A program made the translations under genes and the position numbers. From Halomonas halmophila (GTDB taxonomy: Bacteria > Pseudomonadota > Gammaproteobacteria > Pseudomonadales > Halomonadaceae): a DNA stretch of 64,000 nt. Position 1 is the first letter of the stretch; each line of letters starts with the position of its first letter. The notes under the pieces are model-generated. The model was not told the DNA's origin, did no database searches, and saw nothing but the letters and a program-made list of their open reading frames with translations. The DNA is taken from NCBI RefSeq assembly GCF_006540005.1, contig NZ_BJOC01000012.1, positions 1-64,000 of the forward strand, given 5' to 3'. This document shows positions 12,401-18,772 of the stretch, in pieces.

Positions 12401-15368
12401 GCTGGCGGCCTACCACACCCAGGGCGATGTGGCGCGACTCTTCGTGCACGATGTCGACAGCCGCAATCTCGATGAGATCGTGGCTCACGACGAGGCGGAT
12501 GGCCAGACGCTGTTGCCGCGCACCCTCAACAATGGCGACGCCCTGACCACCACCACGCTGGATCGCGATGCGCCCTTCGGTTTCTTCGCCGAGATATCGG
12601 GCCGTCAGGGCTACATTTCCTGGTCTGATCCGGACGCCAACCTCTATGAGGACACCATCGATGCCATCGGCAACCCGGGCACCAACCTCAACTGGGACGA
12701 GAACGATGGTCATCTGATTCGCGTCTACGTGGCCAAGGACGCCGCCGGTGAAGTGATCCCGGACACCTATATCGTGATCCAGGACTACGCGGGGGTTAAC
12801 TACGACTACAACGACAACATCTTCCTGGTGGAGAATGTCACCACCTATGACCCTGCAGGGGCGGAAGATGCCGATGACAATGGCCGGGTGGACCTGTACG
12901 ACGACGATGACAACGACGGCGTGCCGAACTTCCTCGACAACCCGGGGCCGGTGAGCCAGACCGCCTTCAATGACAACGAAACTGCCTGGGCGGTGGGCAA
13001 CGATGGTCTGGAGCTGGAGGCCAAGTTTTACGACAACGGCGGGCAGGGTGTGGCCTACAACGACACCACGCCAGGCCACTCCGGCGCCGCCTTCCGCTCC
13101 AGTGAAGCGATGGATATTTCGAACGGTACCGAGGCGCTAGGGTACATTGCGGACGGCGAGTGGGTGGAGTACACCCTGAACGTCGAGACGGCGGGGACTT
13201 ACACGCTGAATTTCTCGACCTCGGCCGTCGCGGGTGGCAAGAGCATCACTGCGGCCTTCGAACAGGATGGCAGCTTCTATACGCCGGCTCAGGTGCAGGA
13301 CTTGCCGAATACCGGCAGCTTTACCAGCTTCCAGACCGTGGGTCCGCTGACCTTTGAGCTGGAAGAAGGCGAGCAGGTGATGCGTCTGACCTTCAATGGC
13401 GGACAGCTCGATCTGGCCTCCTTCAGCATGGACTTCGTCGAGCCCGAGGATACCCAGACGGCCTTCAACGATACTCAGACTGCCTGGGAGGTGGGCAGTG
13501 ACGGGCTGAACCTGGAAGCGCGCTTCTATGACAACGGCGGTCAGGACGTTGCCTACAACGACGCCGACGCGGCACACCAGGGCGATGGATTCCGTTCCGA
13601 CGAGGCCGTCGACATCTCGACGCCATCTCAGTCGCTGGGCTTCATTGCGGACGGCGAGTGGGTCGAATACACCATCAATGTGGCGCAGGACGGTGTCTAC
13701 GACCTCGACTTCCTGACGTCGATGGACTCGTCCAACCCGGGGGCCCGCTCGATTACCGCCAGCTTTGCCAAGGGGGACACGCCCTATGCAACGGCGTCAC
13801 CGGTCGGGGTATCATCGACAGGTAGCTGGACCAACTTCACCCGGACCGACACCACACAGGTAGCGCTTGAAGCCGGCGAACAGGTGCTGAGGCTTACCTT
13901 CAATGGTGGGGCCATGGATCTGGCTTCGTTCATGCTGACACCGACCAACCAGGCGCCCGAGGTGGCGTCGGGCATCGAGGATGTCAGCCTGGTCGAAGGC
14001 CAACCCATCGAGCTGGCGCTCGCCGATGCCTTCACGGATGCCGATGGGGATGAGCTCAGCTACACGGCCAGTGGCCTGCCAGCGGGGCTGAGCCTGTCGA
14101 GTGATGGCATCTTCGCCGGTACCACGGACGAGACCGGCGAGTTCGAGGTCAGCGTCACGGCCTCCGATGGCCAGGCCAGTGCTCAGACCAGCTTCAATCT
14201 GAACGTGACCGAGGCCCCGTCCAATGATGGCCAGCAGGCCTTCACCGCGGATGGCTCGGCCTGGCAGGTCGGTGGCAACTTCAGCCTCGATGCCGTGAAC
14301 TACGACGAAGGGGGCCAGGATGTCGCCTACAACGATGCCGACGCCGCGCAGATCGGCACCGCGGTACGTCCCGGAGACGGAGTGGATATCGTCGGTGACG
14401 GTGAGGCGATCGGTTGGGTGGATAATGGTGAATGGGTGGAATACACCCTCGACATCCAGCAGGCCGGCGTCTATGACCTGTCGTTCCTGGCGGCTCTGGG
14501 CGACAGCAGTGGGGCACAGCGCACCATCACCGCGACCTTCGCCAAGGACAATGGGGCGCCCTACACCGAGATGGATCCGGTCACGGTATCACCGACGGGT
14601 GGCTGGGGTAACTTCCAGCCCACTGATAACGCCCAGGTCGCTCTGGAAGCGGGCGAGCAGGTCATGCGCGTTACCTTCAACGGTGGCTCCATGGATCTGG
14701 CCTCGTTCACCATGAGCCGGGATGGTCAGCAGGCTTTCAGTGCCGGAGGTGTGCCCTGGCAGGTGGATGCCGACGACGGCCTCAACCTCGATGCGGTGAA
14801 CTATGACGAGGGTGGTCAGGGCGTTGCCTACAACGACGCGGATGCCTTCCAGATCGGCACGGACGTGCGTCCCGGGGATGGCGTGGATATCGTCGGCGAA
14901 GGAGAGGCCGTGGGCTGGGTGGACGAGGGCGAATGGCTCGAGTACACCATCGACGTCGAGCAGGCGGGTACTCATACCCTGACCTTCTCCACTTCGAGTC
15001 CCAATGATGGACGCACCATCACCGCGGCGGTCGAGCAGGAGGGTGGCTTCTACGAGCAGGACAGCGGTGCGGTGCCCAACACCGGTGCCTGGGGTGTCTA
15101 TGCAGACGGACCCTCCTTGACGCTGGACCTGGAGGAAGGTGTGCAGGTACTGCGCGTGACCTTCAACGGCGGCTCGATGGACCTGGCATCTTTCCAGATG
15201 ACTCGTGAACCGGATGGGGTGGCCGATGGCATGGCCAGCATGATGTCGATGCTGAACCTCGACGAGGAACCCGGTGCTACATCGGAACCGGCCAATGATG
15301 ACGCCCCGGTGGGCGACGACATCGGCCTCATGGGTATCCAGCCTGATGACCAGGGCGGGCTGCTGTAA
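405..15368 (+). CDS. Giant modular carbohydrate-binding surface or secreted protein (4,987 aa)
   Basis: The protein is built almost wholly of beta-rich extracellular modules. In order: a unique N-terminus (1-147); CBM6/35-like jelly rolls at about 148-299, 306-481 and 496-646; Ig-like repeats 654-847; another jelly roll 848-1012; cadherin/He_PIG-like modules 1016-1209; CBM 1213-1371; cadherin-like 1373-1582; CBM 1584-1739; Ig 1743-1846; two CBMs 1850-2166; malectin-like 2179-2377; Big_5-like 2381-2522; glucose/sorbosone-dehydrogenase-like beta-propeller 2526-3022; two CBMs 3042-3351; two choice-of-anchor D (ASH-like) modules 3476-4149; an Asp-rich thrombospondin-3-like Ca2+ loop near 4155-4180; then four classical CBM6 copies. 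Many jelly rolls end in PN[IVL]D. The protein is very acidic. There is no Sec signal peptide and no RTX nonapeptide array, so its secretion route is unclear; type I secretion is possible but unproven. The ATG at 405 follows GGGGTGGG; a second ATG at 414 is an alternative. Module assignments come from motif recognition only. Confidence 0.9.
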   Translation: MYFMSFVSNHLKGVSGRISNGDQLAGERFQNNDLWVTPFPSDWGNSVQAMRMTLEDEHHHQSVFERFERPFVFGDLPTPGPGKLKMWLEAMDEAGRTMPGSRQDFDFSVAPPIAEETPMDDSAPAAALLADTEDAPQMAAAAIAPSDFATIRIEAEDQDDTDGNSATIGGGSIALVADGDNAVNASGGAYADYGDATGETLAFTFSVDEAGEYELALGYALSQDDGGAERNRPLRLDVNGELQDRMFDLPSTTLTGDAADFSDFGERTIRVQLEQGENTVSFTSNGASGPNVDYLEVRAPDPDVHVVQGEDLALSSTDPNDNGTNRVVTVDNIASFTGGEETFRVGAEGASYLDWAKGNVDAYGDFTLDVATAGTYSISVTYATSSGRPLNLSLVEDGTPSQIGVFQFGPVAEPNYYPDDVSDVPAPNQPAAAGGGNPTRQTEWEGWSTETLNITLEAGSHTLRLGGGDDGPNIDKIEVALVAEAVDPTGPVIDPIVVQAEDAELGIDNDTGTLVRDAQNPEDGSSFQGLRPDYSGTGYVDYGSQPGDSLSFTVNVTEAGSYDLNFRYASSGDRPMSLAVNGSPLAEQAFVSTDTNADNVDPEGFDVWGYQTQTVELAAGDNTITLSIPAGAGRGPNLDRLEVTTAGSGPVDDVVADVDAPSLTFSAADTIINGATAGAAEFSVTGRDDDIVFVGVTLDGGVSVEEVTPNADGNFTLDLSGYADGDLSSTLIAMDAYGNRAEQTLDLTLDTTADENADLALDGPDAEIATDASDSVVFSVVGIDADSTLEVSFDGGVTRQAATSDGDTLSVDLSGQGPGEVTVTLIVTDVAGNEASAADTVTLAGSADPILLDVTFDDATISAYNDTQDNPANGTGVAVEDDGATLTLNDNVWKRAELPSSYTITADTLLTLDLAISSSPASEIVAIGFDADDNPFNGGNSVYQLGGTQSQGGFVDLRGQGVDNGDGTSRFTIDLSAHAGTTVDSLVFVNDDDLGAKGSASFSVVSLSEADADDTNSAPRVVGGGIADFSLDEGSNLEVDLPFVDDDGDALNFSFEVTDGGGQPVDVDSLSVDGKVLSGSLDGLAPGSYTVTITASDGTTSTDTDFALSIENVNDAPVVEPVALEPYFGEVGENFIEIPLADFAGLFSDPDGDSLTLSAENLPAGLEVVDGVIQGIPNQGGNFDAVIRATDPQGLSVTQALSFVIEGTQVGDAITIEAEDFTDLDASNLIVTGSASASNEQLIRLTSNTPATISTDLSAGGVEPGWYVARLYVFDESDGEGALTLAIGDSVLEARNTASDSLSADVVLSDEFGSIVGSGARGNAGQSGNRKEIVFETPFEVTAGDLASLELRGAGGELMRIDSLVFERIEEPVNAVPTLEGLAADVSVDENSAAVASLVVDDADGDSLTVTLSGVDAALFTYDETSGGLSFVNPPNAELAADSDEDGVYELTVTLSDGEDSISQDTLITVADLNESISIDQAAYSVDENLTEIGAIPLIDEDGVTTGLNAPVFAITGGVDAPLFTIDEATGVLSFTSARDFELAVDDDEDGVYEVEVTVTDGDLSDVQTLEVSVDDVDEAPFTPISLQIQDGTVTSFDDDANQTDTTIRNAGNPEDNDDLVDGLRPGFTGTGYLDFGDTAGDNVTWQVDVTQAGQYDISVRYATNSDRPLDLVVNDGSPVVLDMLATDPDGTGPQEGFDNWLFETVTVTLQAGTNNIELAIPEGANTGPNIDRIEVTEGGSGPIPVDSSADEDGDLSLTAADDSLEPGQLAAAMFNVAGADDDIVSYEVSLDGGTTRSTVTPDASGDISVDLSGQSGSVEVTLIVTDAVGNEAQASDSVTIDDGNVVVEPFTLQGEDASVTDVGGTAQGAVTRTVDVNNPDDFGNYREGGVGDAYLDFGTDAGDQITFNVDAPAAGTYTATIRYANGGATPRPLDLTVNGSSQPQVAFPNAADDGVNDPWDQWLELEVQVTLEEGDNTFSLTIPTAADGGVANGPNIDQVTFALDGDDTGPTPFNFEIQGETLSIDDDEPTPDTVVRDASNPETNEAAGPDGLWDGYTGSGYLDMGGEAGDAGSFEVDVEDAGTYTLSVRYTNGDGGGANRPMDILVGGESQGEMAFPITGNGNDGWLNWQEATIEVELEAGSNTIRLENLGNAGPNIDRLSVTREGVEPPDVVEPVDRFSVKVNFQPEGVAVPDGYIADNGKAFGTQSVTIDGQTYQYGWVTEASIYDGEPGTTPLDISSLTSVAVNDRTDDIAGLDPRQGTYAHFDQPGSAYVRAGWEMELENGYYEVTVSIGDTSGPYDSNNVLNAEGELFNDPFTPSRPDDFPEDGNPGDDTEGARSDLVTRVVQVTDGRLTLDSLGLDNENTEIQYLEIQSLPDLTPDDARAAPEDYAVFTDARAIAGVGQNEVEVNLDPEDGAIPTGVDPTSDIFVGISVVDGRGGALLESLNDGSVRLIETVTGEEVAYNANTTGGFDSLTISPSQALKPFTSYTLVIDGFRDRGPNDDGDAPTREFQKYTNTFVTGEAPEVVARDVAFNDVVELNGAADNAFGFTSLEITSDGSTMYVATISGEVLRYDIDPNDGSLSNRQQLSLPNDYFDQPGESQQRGIIGLVVDPNDPNVLWATDNYPIPLNGRDNGVPDFSGRITKITLDGGNDFSGTAETYITGLPRSNGDHVTNSLEFRENPDYDATTNPDVPTHLLYLIQGSNSAMGEPDSAWGNRPERLLNASVMEIDPTRDAPAGGFDVSTEPVPDDGQNTRYDDPDGHPKDDPIPMGNGEFLVFDERGVATVQDASGTVLQSYYDPFAEDAVLQLFATGARNAYDLVWHSNGFLYVPTNGSAAGGSVPDDPTTPENERYTNVEKQDDYLFKIVEGGYYGHPNPLRGEYILNGGNPTGGTDPNQVTKYPSGIDPEGTYDISGVYSLGENRSPNGAVEYTSGIFGGNLQGNVLFTEYSGGDDIRSITLDANGNVIGDDVLRDPDGNVISYVDPLDIIENPVTGQLYLLTLNRGNGQSQIIRLDPAPGGVVDPVDPDPEPGDDLVSLLAIQAEDNTPNDGTSVTMADGNGAEIQIRDIDNPETTAGLPNGLRPGSFGVDGNTNPDDGILGGYADYGSTNADFLTFSFNLNAEQAGESVLRLRYANGGDTDRPLEVFVNNVSVGVFDFSPPLGLTDDAAWAEWLTEDVAASLVVGENTVRLQATNNTGPNIDQLEVLQVPPDTTPGFTDYEAENASLDGPVVVPESVDDRNASGDGFVDFDGTGDQTITWTIDVNETGNYEIGFRYALAASKADRPMELSINGVNLGQVNFAGQSNEDENEWSFQELLVNLQAGSNTVSVTAPEANGPNVDLLRVPDVPSDNFMPVYADVSDGARIELESGDSARTINELTADFYFTVDADGLYRLDLAANAGADDGQNLTLTLNGQPVEVLSYPGEGDAGEEGTYVELQAGVEYNLRAVAGADGADDLDYLDVTPLAGNDNADIAVESGDAAYYSDRLHFSYLENNSAVNDDRDFKESATVTISNTGSEALEVLDALVEGPFELADPAIFDGLSLAAGESLDVTVLFDRDAYTAPTNDAGDGVFEGSIRLTTNDADSPIAEVHMAGFWQAQDEGGWEPNVNEVWEVFGFGNRIDGLPTVGAGQNSVLDDFDLYRPVNDDEVLSRYWSLADGAGEAKITQLAAYHGSGGATLGIHNPGNVNQDVIFSNHAGDNNQTILPVKSNGEFATMTFGGNDIPGGWTGNGVFGIEMANLSTDPSLNPEGGDTPPADAEGIERGYTVRMFRALDAEGNVIPNTYLGIMDYTGINYDYNDNMFLIEGVTPVAGGELTVINNDGVPSNDRLVMSRIENPANSAQEVHDEVTITLRNDGFEDLDINSVAVSDETLFELTETFSAVSLAPGESVEVGVRFIADDPDDGSLYEASLVIDSSDADEGEKVIQLAGLAQNQSENGQEPAVQEIVNAFGYSTNVAESQMNQGGLVEANGDEILSPYFQRADGSSPIKISQLAAYHTQGDVARLFVHDVDSRNLDEIVAHDEADGQTLLPRTLNNGDALTTTTLDRDAPFGFFAEISGRQGYISWSDPDANLYEDTIDAIGNPGTNLNWDENDGHLIRVYVAKDAAGEVIPDTYIVIQDYAGVNYDYNDNIFLVENVTTYDPAGAEDADDNGRVDLYDDDDNDGVPNFLDNPGPVSQTAFNDNETAWAVGNDGLELEAKFYDNGGQGVAYNDTTPGHSGAAFRSSEAMDISNGTEALGYIADGEWVEYTLNVETAGTYTLNFSTSAVAGGKSITAAFEQDGSFYTPAQVQDLPNTGSFTSFQTVGPLTFELEEGEQVMRLTFNGGQLDLASFSMDFVEPEDTQTAFNDTQTAWEVGSDGLNLEARFYDNGGQDVAYNDADAAHQGDGFRSDEAVDISTPSQSLGFIADGEWVEYTINVAQDGVYDLDFLTSMDSSNPGARSITASFAKGDTPYATASPVGVSSTGSWTNFTRTDTTQVALEAGEQVLRLTFNGGAMDLASFMLTPTNQAPEVASGIEDVSLVEGQPIELALADAFTDADGDELSYTASGLPAGLSLSSDGIFAGTTDETGEFEVSVTASDGQASAQTSFNLNVTEAPSNDGQQAFTADGSAWQVGGNFSLDAVNYDEGGQDVAYNDADAAQIGTAVRPGDGVDIVGDGEAIGWVDNGEWVEYTLDIQQAGVYDLSFLAALGDSSGAQRTITATFAKDNGAPYTEMDPVTVSPTGGWGNFQPTDNAQVALEAGEQVMRVTFNGGSMDLASFTMSRDGQQAFSAGGVPWQVDADDGLNLDAVNYDEGGQGVAYNDADAFQIGTDVRPGDGVDIVGEGEAVGWVDEGEWLEYTIDVEQAGTHTLTFSTSSPNDGRTITAAVEQEGGFYEQDSGAVPNTGAWGVYADGPSLTLDLEEGVQVLRVTFNGGSMDLASFQMTREPDGVADGMASMMSMLNLDEEPGATSEPANDDAPVGDDIGLMGIQPDDQGGLL
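12958..15207 (+). repeat. Four internal CBM6 copies at the 3' end of the giant gene
   Basis: Four divergent copies of a ~160-residue CBM6 lie at about nt 12958-13440, 13455-13945, 14230-14718 and 14725-15207. A He_PIG-like module separates the second and third. Each copy has the sequence YD[NE]GGQ[GD]VAYND and then GEW[VL]EYT, the hallmark of CBM6 modules in marine polysaccharide-degrading enzymes, and closes with FNGG..DLASF. No glycoside hydrolase domain is visible in the protein, so the modules probably serve adhesion or substrate tethering. Confidence 0.75.
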
Positions 15369-15379
15369 GGCCTGACAGG

Positions 15380-15446
15380 GGCTGTCGGGCGTGCCCGGCA
15401 GCCATCCCTCAACCCCGACGCTCACCGATCATGGTGGGCGTCTTTT
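15380..15446 (+). terminator. Terminator of the giant gene (two hairpins, second with T-tract)
   Basis: Just after the stop codon a GC-rich hairpin (arms 15380-15389 and 15394-15403) is followed by a second one, GACGCTCACC/GGTGGGCGTC (15417-15426 and 15433-15442, one G-U pair), then TTTTG. The second is a standard intrinsic terminator. The facing ybiT gene ends at 15473. Confidence 0.8.
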
Positions 15447-15472
15447 GTTATATCTGCCGTTTGTGGGTGCCT

Positions 15473-17062
15473 TCAGGCATACAGACCCTGACTGCGCAGA
15501 TAGTCATCGTAACTGCCGCTGAAGTCGACGATGCCATCTTCGGTCATCTCGATGATGCGGGTCGCCAGCGAGCCGACGAACTCCCGGTCATGGCTGACGA
15601 AGATCAGGGTGCCGGCATAGTGCTCGAGTGCCAGGTTGAGCGACTCGATGGACTCCATGTCCAGGTGGTTGGTGGGTTCGTCCATGACCAGCACATTGGG
15701 CTTTTGCAGGATGAGCTTGCCGAACAGCATGCGTCCCTGTTCGCCCCCCGAGATGACCTTCACCGACTTGCCGATATCATCGTTGGAAAACAGCATGCGT
15801 CCCAGCGCGCCGCGCACCGTCTGCTCGCCGCCGGTGGTCCACTGCTGCATCCATTCGAACAACGTCTCGCCACCGTCGAAATCCGCCGCGTGATCCTGGG
15901 CGAAATAGCCCACCTCGGCGGCATCGGTCCACCTGGCTTCGCCGGCATCCGGCGCCATGGTACCGACCAGGCAGTTGAGCAGGGTGGTCTTGCCGATGCC
16001 ATTGGGCCCGATGATGGCCACCCGCTCGCCGGCCTCGACCCGCAGGCCCAGGCGCTCGAACAGCAGATTGTCGCCCCAGGCCTTGGTGAGGTCCTCGACG
16101 TTGAGGGCATGGCGATGAATCTTGCGCTGCGGCTCGAAACGAATGAAGGGGCTGACGCGCGACGACGGCTTGATCTCCTCGAGCTGGATCTTGTCGATCT
16201 TGCGCTGGCGCGAGGTCGCCTGCTTGGCCTTGGAGGCATTGGCCGAGAAGCGGCTGACGAACTGCTGGAGCTCGGCGATCTCCGCCTTCTTCTTGGCGTT
16301 CTCGGCATGCTGGCGTTCGCGTGCCTGGGTGGCGGCCGTCATGTACTCGTCATAGTTGCCGGGAAACAGCTGCAGCTCGCCGTAGTCCAGGTCCGCCATG
16401 TGGGTACACACACTGTTCAGGAAGTGGCGGTCGTGGGAGATGATGATCATCGTCGACGAGCGGGCCTTGAGAATATCCTCCAGCCAGCCGATGGTGTGAA
16501 TGTCCAGGTGGTTGGTCGGCTCATCCAGCAGCAGCACGTCCGGGTCGCTGAACAGCGCCTGGGCCAGCAGTACGCGCAGTTTCCAGCCGGGGGCGACCAC
16601 GCTCATCGGCTGGTCGTGCTGTTCCAGCGGAATGCCCAGCCCCAGCAGTAGTTCGCCGGCGCGTGCCTCGGCGGTATAGCCCTCGAGTTCGGCAAAGCGT
16701 ATCTCGAGGTCGGCGACCGCCATGCCGTCTTCCTCGCTCATCGCGGCCTGGGCATAGATGCGCTCACGCTCGGCCGAGACCTGCCAGAGCTCCTCGTTGC
16801 CCATGATCACGGTGTCGATGACGCGCTCATCCTCGAAGGCAAACTGGTCCTGGCGCAGCTTGCCGAGCCGCGTGGTCGCATCTTTCATGACCTGGCCGCT
16901 GGTGGGCTCCAGGTCGCCGCCGAGAATCTTCATCAGGGTCGACTTGCCGCAGCCATTGGCGCCGATCAGGCCATAGCGATGACCCTGGCCGAATTTGACG
17001 GAAACGTTTTCAAACAGCGGCTTGGGGCCAAACTGCATGGTGATGTTGGCAGTAGAAAGCAA
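15473..17062 (-). CDS. ybiT: ABC-F family ATPase YbiT
   Basis: A 529-residue soluble ABC-F protein with two ATPase domains and no membrane segments. This family acts on ribosomes (translation factors and ribosome protection) rather than in transport. The N-terminal Walker A is GANGCGKS and the second is GPNGIGKT; both halves carry an LDEPTNHLD- or [13 protein letters not shown] Walker B. The first signature is replaced by VAPGWKLR, as in E. coli YbiT, which is almost the same length (530 aa). The track of homology to YbiT begins at the TTG codon at 17062, so a TTG start is chosen; no ATG fits except an internal one eight codons later. It is monocistronic and convergent with the giant gene. 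Confidence 0.93.
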   Translation of the reverse strand: MLSTANITMQFGPKPLFENVSVKFGQGHRYGLIGANGCGKSTLMKILGGDLEPTSGQVMKDATTRLGKLRQDQFAFEDERVIDTVIMGNEELWQVSAERERIYAQAAMSEEDGMAVADLEIRFAELEGYTAEARAGELLLGLGIPLEQHDQPMSVVAPGWKLRVLLAQALFSDPDVLLLDEPTNHLDIHTIGWLEDILKARSSTMIIISHDRHFLNSVCTHMADLDYGELQLFPGNYDEYMTAATQARERQHAENAKKKAEIAELQQFVSRFSANASKAKQATSRQRKIDKIQLEEIKPSSRVSPFIRFEPQRKIHRHALNVEDLTKAWGDNLLFERLGLRVEAGERVAIIGPNGIGKTTLLNCLVGTMAPDAGEARWTDAAEVGYFAQDHAADFDGGETLFEWMQQWTTGGEQTVRGALGRMLFSNDDIGKSVKVISGGEQGRMLFGKLILQKPNVLVMDEPTNHLDMESIESLNLALEHYAGTLIFVSHDREFVGSLATRIIEMTEDGIVDFSGSYDDYLRSQGLYA

Positions 17063-17136
17063 AGGTGAGCATCTCGCGGGAGGGTCATGAATGAGGGCAT
17101 CGGGCGTTGCCAGTGGCGCCGACCGGTAAGGCCGGC

Positions 17137-17166
17137 ATTGTACGCGCTACAGCGAGGGAGTCGCCA
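17137..17166 (-). promoter_or_regulatory. Putative sigma70 promoter of ybiT
   Basis: On the minus strand, TGGCGA (17161-17166) and TACAAT (17137-17142) are 18 bases apart, about 75 bases upstream of the ybiT start. The -10 is good and the -35 is weak. Confidence 0.45.
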
Positions 17167-17242
17167 GCGCGTCATGTCGAACGTGCCCCCGGATGCAGCA
17201 CAGCGCCTGCACAGGCGCTTCGCTCAAGCTGTCCGTGATGTC

Positions 17243-17323
17243 TTACATCGAGGCGGGGAGAAATCCCACGGTCAAGATGGCCGGCCTGAACCATGCTCGA
17301 AGTGTGACGCGGCAAAACGCCAT
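17243..17323 (-). CDS. Possible 26-codon small ORF with strong ribosome-binding site
   Basis: An ATG at 17323 is preceded at 8-10 bases by AAGGAGGAG, one of the strongest Shine-Dalgarno sequences in the window, and opens a 26-codon frame ending in TAA at 17243. The peptide begins MAFCRVTLRAW and has a hydrophobic second half (ILTVGFL). It lies between the end of dctM and the ybiT promoter, on the same strand as both. I do not recognise it. It may be a real small protein or leader peptide, or chance. Confidence 0.25.
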   Translation of the reverse strand: MAFCRVTLRAWFRPAILTVGFLPASM

Positions 17324-17372
17324 GCGTGCTGCTCCTCCTTCTCGGCTCGCTTTTCATCGCGGCGTCACGTCG

Positions 17373-17412
17373 GCAGCCTCCTGACCCTGTCGGTTGGGAG
17401 GCTGCTTTTGTT
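17373..17412 (+). terminator. Intrinsic terminator with no annotated upstream gene
   Basis: GCAGCCTCC (17373-17381) and GGAGGCTGC (17397-17405) form a perfect 9-bp stem followed by TTTTGTTT on the plus strand. Both flanking protein genes are on the minus strand, so this terminator either ends an unannotated plus-strand transcript starting within 17063-17372, or blocks antisense transcription into the TRAP operon. The rest of 17063-17460 holds the ybiT promoter and the possible small ORF. Confidence 0.7.
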
Positions 17413-17460
17413 TCGGGTTGAAAACCTGTTATCCGGAAAGGCGCATACAGGGTGGGGGCT

Positions 17461-18768
17461 TCATCCGCCCGATAGAAACTGTGGCAGCCACAGTGCCAGC
17501 TGCGGCCAGACGCTGATGATCAGCGCTGCCAGGCACATCAGGGCGAAGAAGGGCGCGGCGGCGATGGCCACCCGGCTGATGCTTTCGCCTGTCAGCCCCT
17601 GCAGTACGAAGAGGTTGAAGCCCACCGGCGGGGTGATCTGGCCGAGCTCCACCATGATCACCAGGAAGACGCCGAACCATAGTGGGTCGTAACCGGCCTG
17701 GATGATGATCGGCAGGGTGATCGGCAGGCTCATCACGGTGATCGAGATGCCGTCCAGAAAGAGCCCCAGCAGGATATAAAACAGCGCCATGGCCAGCAGC
17801 AGGGCGATCGGCGAGAACCCTTGCTGGGCGATCCAGCTGGCCAGCTCGCGGGGCAGGTGCAGGTAGCCCATGGCCGTTGACAGCATGGCCGCGGCCACCA
17901 GCAGGCTGCAGACCATCACCGAAGTGATCAGCGCGCCGCGCAGGGCGTCGAGCAGCAACACCAGGTTCAGCTGGCGCTCCATGGCCAACAGTACCAGGGT
18001 GGCACCACAGCCGATGGCCGCGGCTTCCGAGGGCGTGGCGATGCCGGTATAGATGGCGCCGAGCACCACGAACACCAGGCCGAGTACTGGAGCCAGCAGG
18101 CGCAGGGCCTGCAGTAGGGTGGTACCGTCGGCGGTCTGGCGTGGCGCCAGAGTCGGGTTGAGCAGGCAGCGCAACATGACATAGCCGATGTACAGCACCG
18201 CGACCACCAGTCCCGGAATGACACCGGCCATGAACAGCTTGCTGATTGAGACCTCGGCCTGAACGCCGTAGACGATCATGACGATCGACGGCGGGATCAG
18301 CAGCCCCAGGCTGCCGGCGCCGGCCAGCGAGCCGATCGACAGACCACGGTGATAACCGCGCTCGGCGAGCTCCCGGGTGGTGATCTTGCCGATGGTGGCC
18401 GTGGTCGCTGCGCTGGAGCCGCTGACCGCAGCAAACAGGGTACAGCCCAGCACATTGGTATGCAGGATGCCGCCGGGCAAACGACGGGTCAGGGGCGTGA
18501 GCCCCTTGAACAGGCGTTCGGCGATGTCCGAGCGGAAGATCAGCTCGCCCATCAGGATGAACAACGGGATCGCCGAGAGCTCCCAGCTATTGGCCGCCCG
18601 GAAGAGAATCTTCGACAGGATCAGGCCGATGCGGTCGAAACCGAAATCGCCGAGCCCCCATAGGGAGAGGACGGCGACGATCACCAGGCCGGCGAAGATC
18701 CAGCTGCCCAGCGCCAGCACGACGAGCAGAATGGCCAGCACCCCGAGGCCGATAAACAGAATATCCAT
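17461..18768 (-). CDS. dctM: TRAP transporter large permease subunit (DctM family)
   Basis: A 435-residue integral membrane protein of the DctM family, with about twelve hydrophobic segments and a C-terminus typical of the family (ITPPVGFNLFVLQGLTGESI). It forms the ion-coupled channel of a tripartite ATP-independent periplasmic transporter together with the small permease and binding protein just upstream. It is the last gene of a three-gene operon, starting four bases after the dctQ stop. The substrate cannot be read from the sequence. TRAP systems usually take up organic acids or compatible solutes with sodium, which would suit a halophile. Confidence 0.93.
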   Translation of the reverse strand: MDILFIGLGVLAILLVVLALGSWIFAGLVIVAVLSLWGLGDFGFDRIGLILSKILFRAANSWELSAIPLFILMGELIFRSDIAERLFKGLTPLTRRLPGGILHTNVLGCTLFAAVSGSSAATTATIGKITTRELAERGYHRGLSIGSLAGAGSLGLLIPPSIVMIVYGVQAEVSISKLFMAGVIPGLVVAVLYIGYVMLRCLLNPTLAPRQTADGTTLLQALRLLAPVLGLVFVVLGAIYTGIATPSEAAAIGCGATLVLLAMERQLNLVLLLDALRGALITSVMVCSLLVAAAMLSTAMGYLHLPRELASWIAQQGFSPIALLLAMALFYILLGLFLDGISITVMSLPITLPIIIQAGYDPLWFGVFLVIMVELGQITPPVGFNLFVLQGLTGESISRVAIAAAPFFALMCLAALIISVWPQLALWLPQFLSGG

Positions 18769-18772
18769 GCCG

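Noticed and set aside
405..15368. Giant gene considered as an RTX toxin or BapA-type adhesin
   Set aside because: No GGxGxDxxx nonapeptides and no obvious type I C-terminal domain were seen; the modules are mainly carbohydrate-binding jelly rolls.
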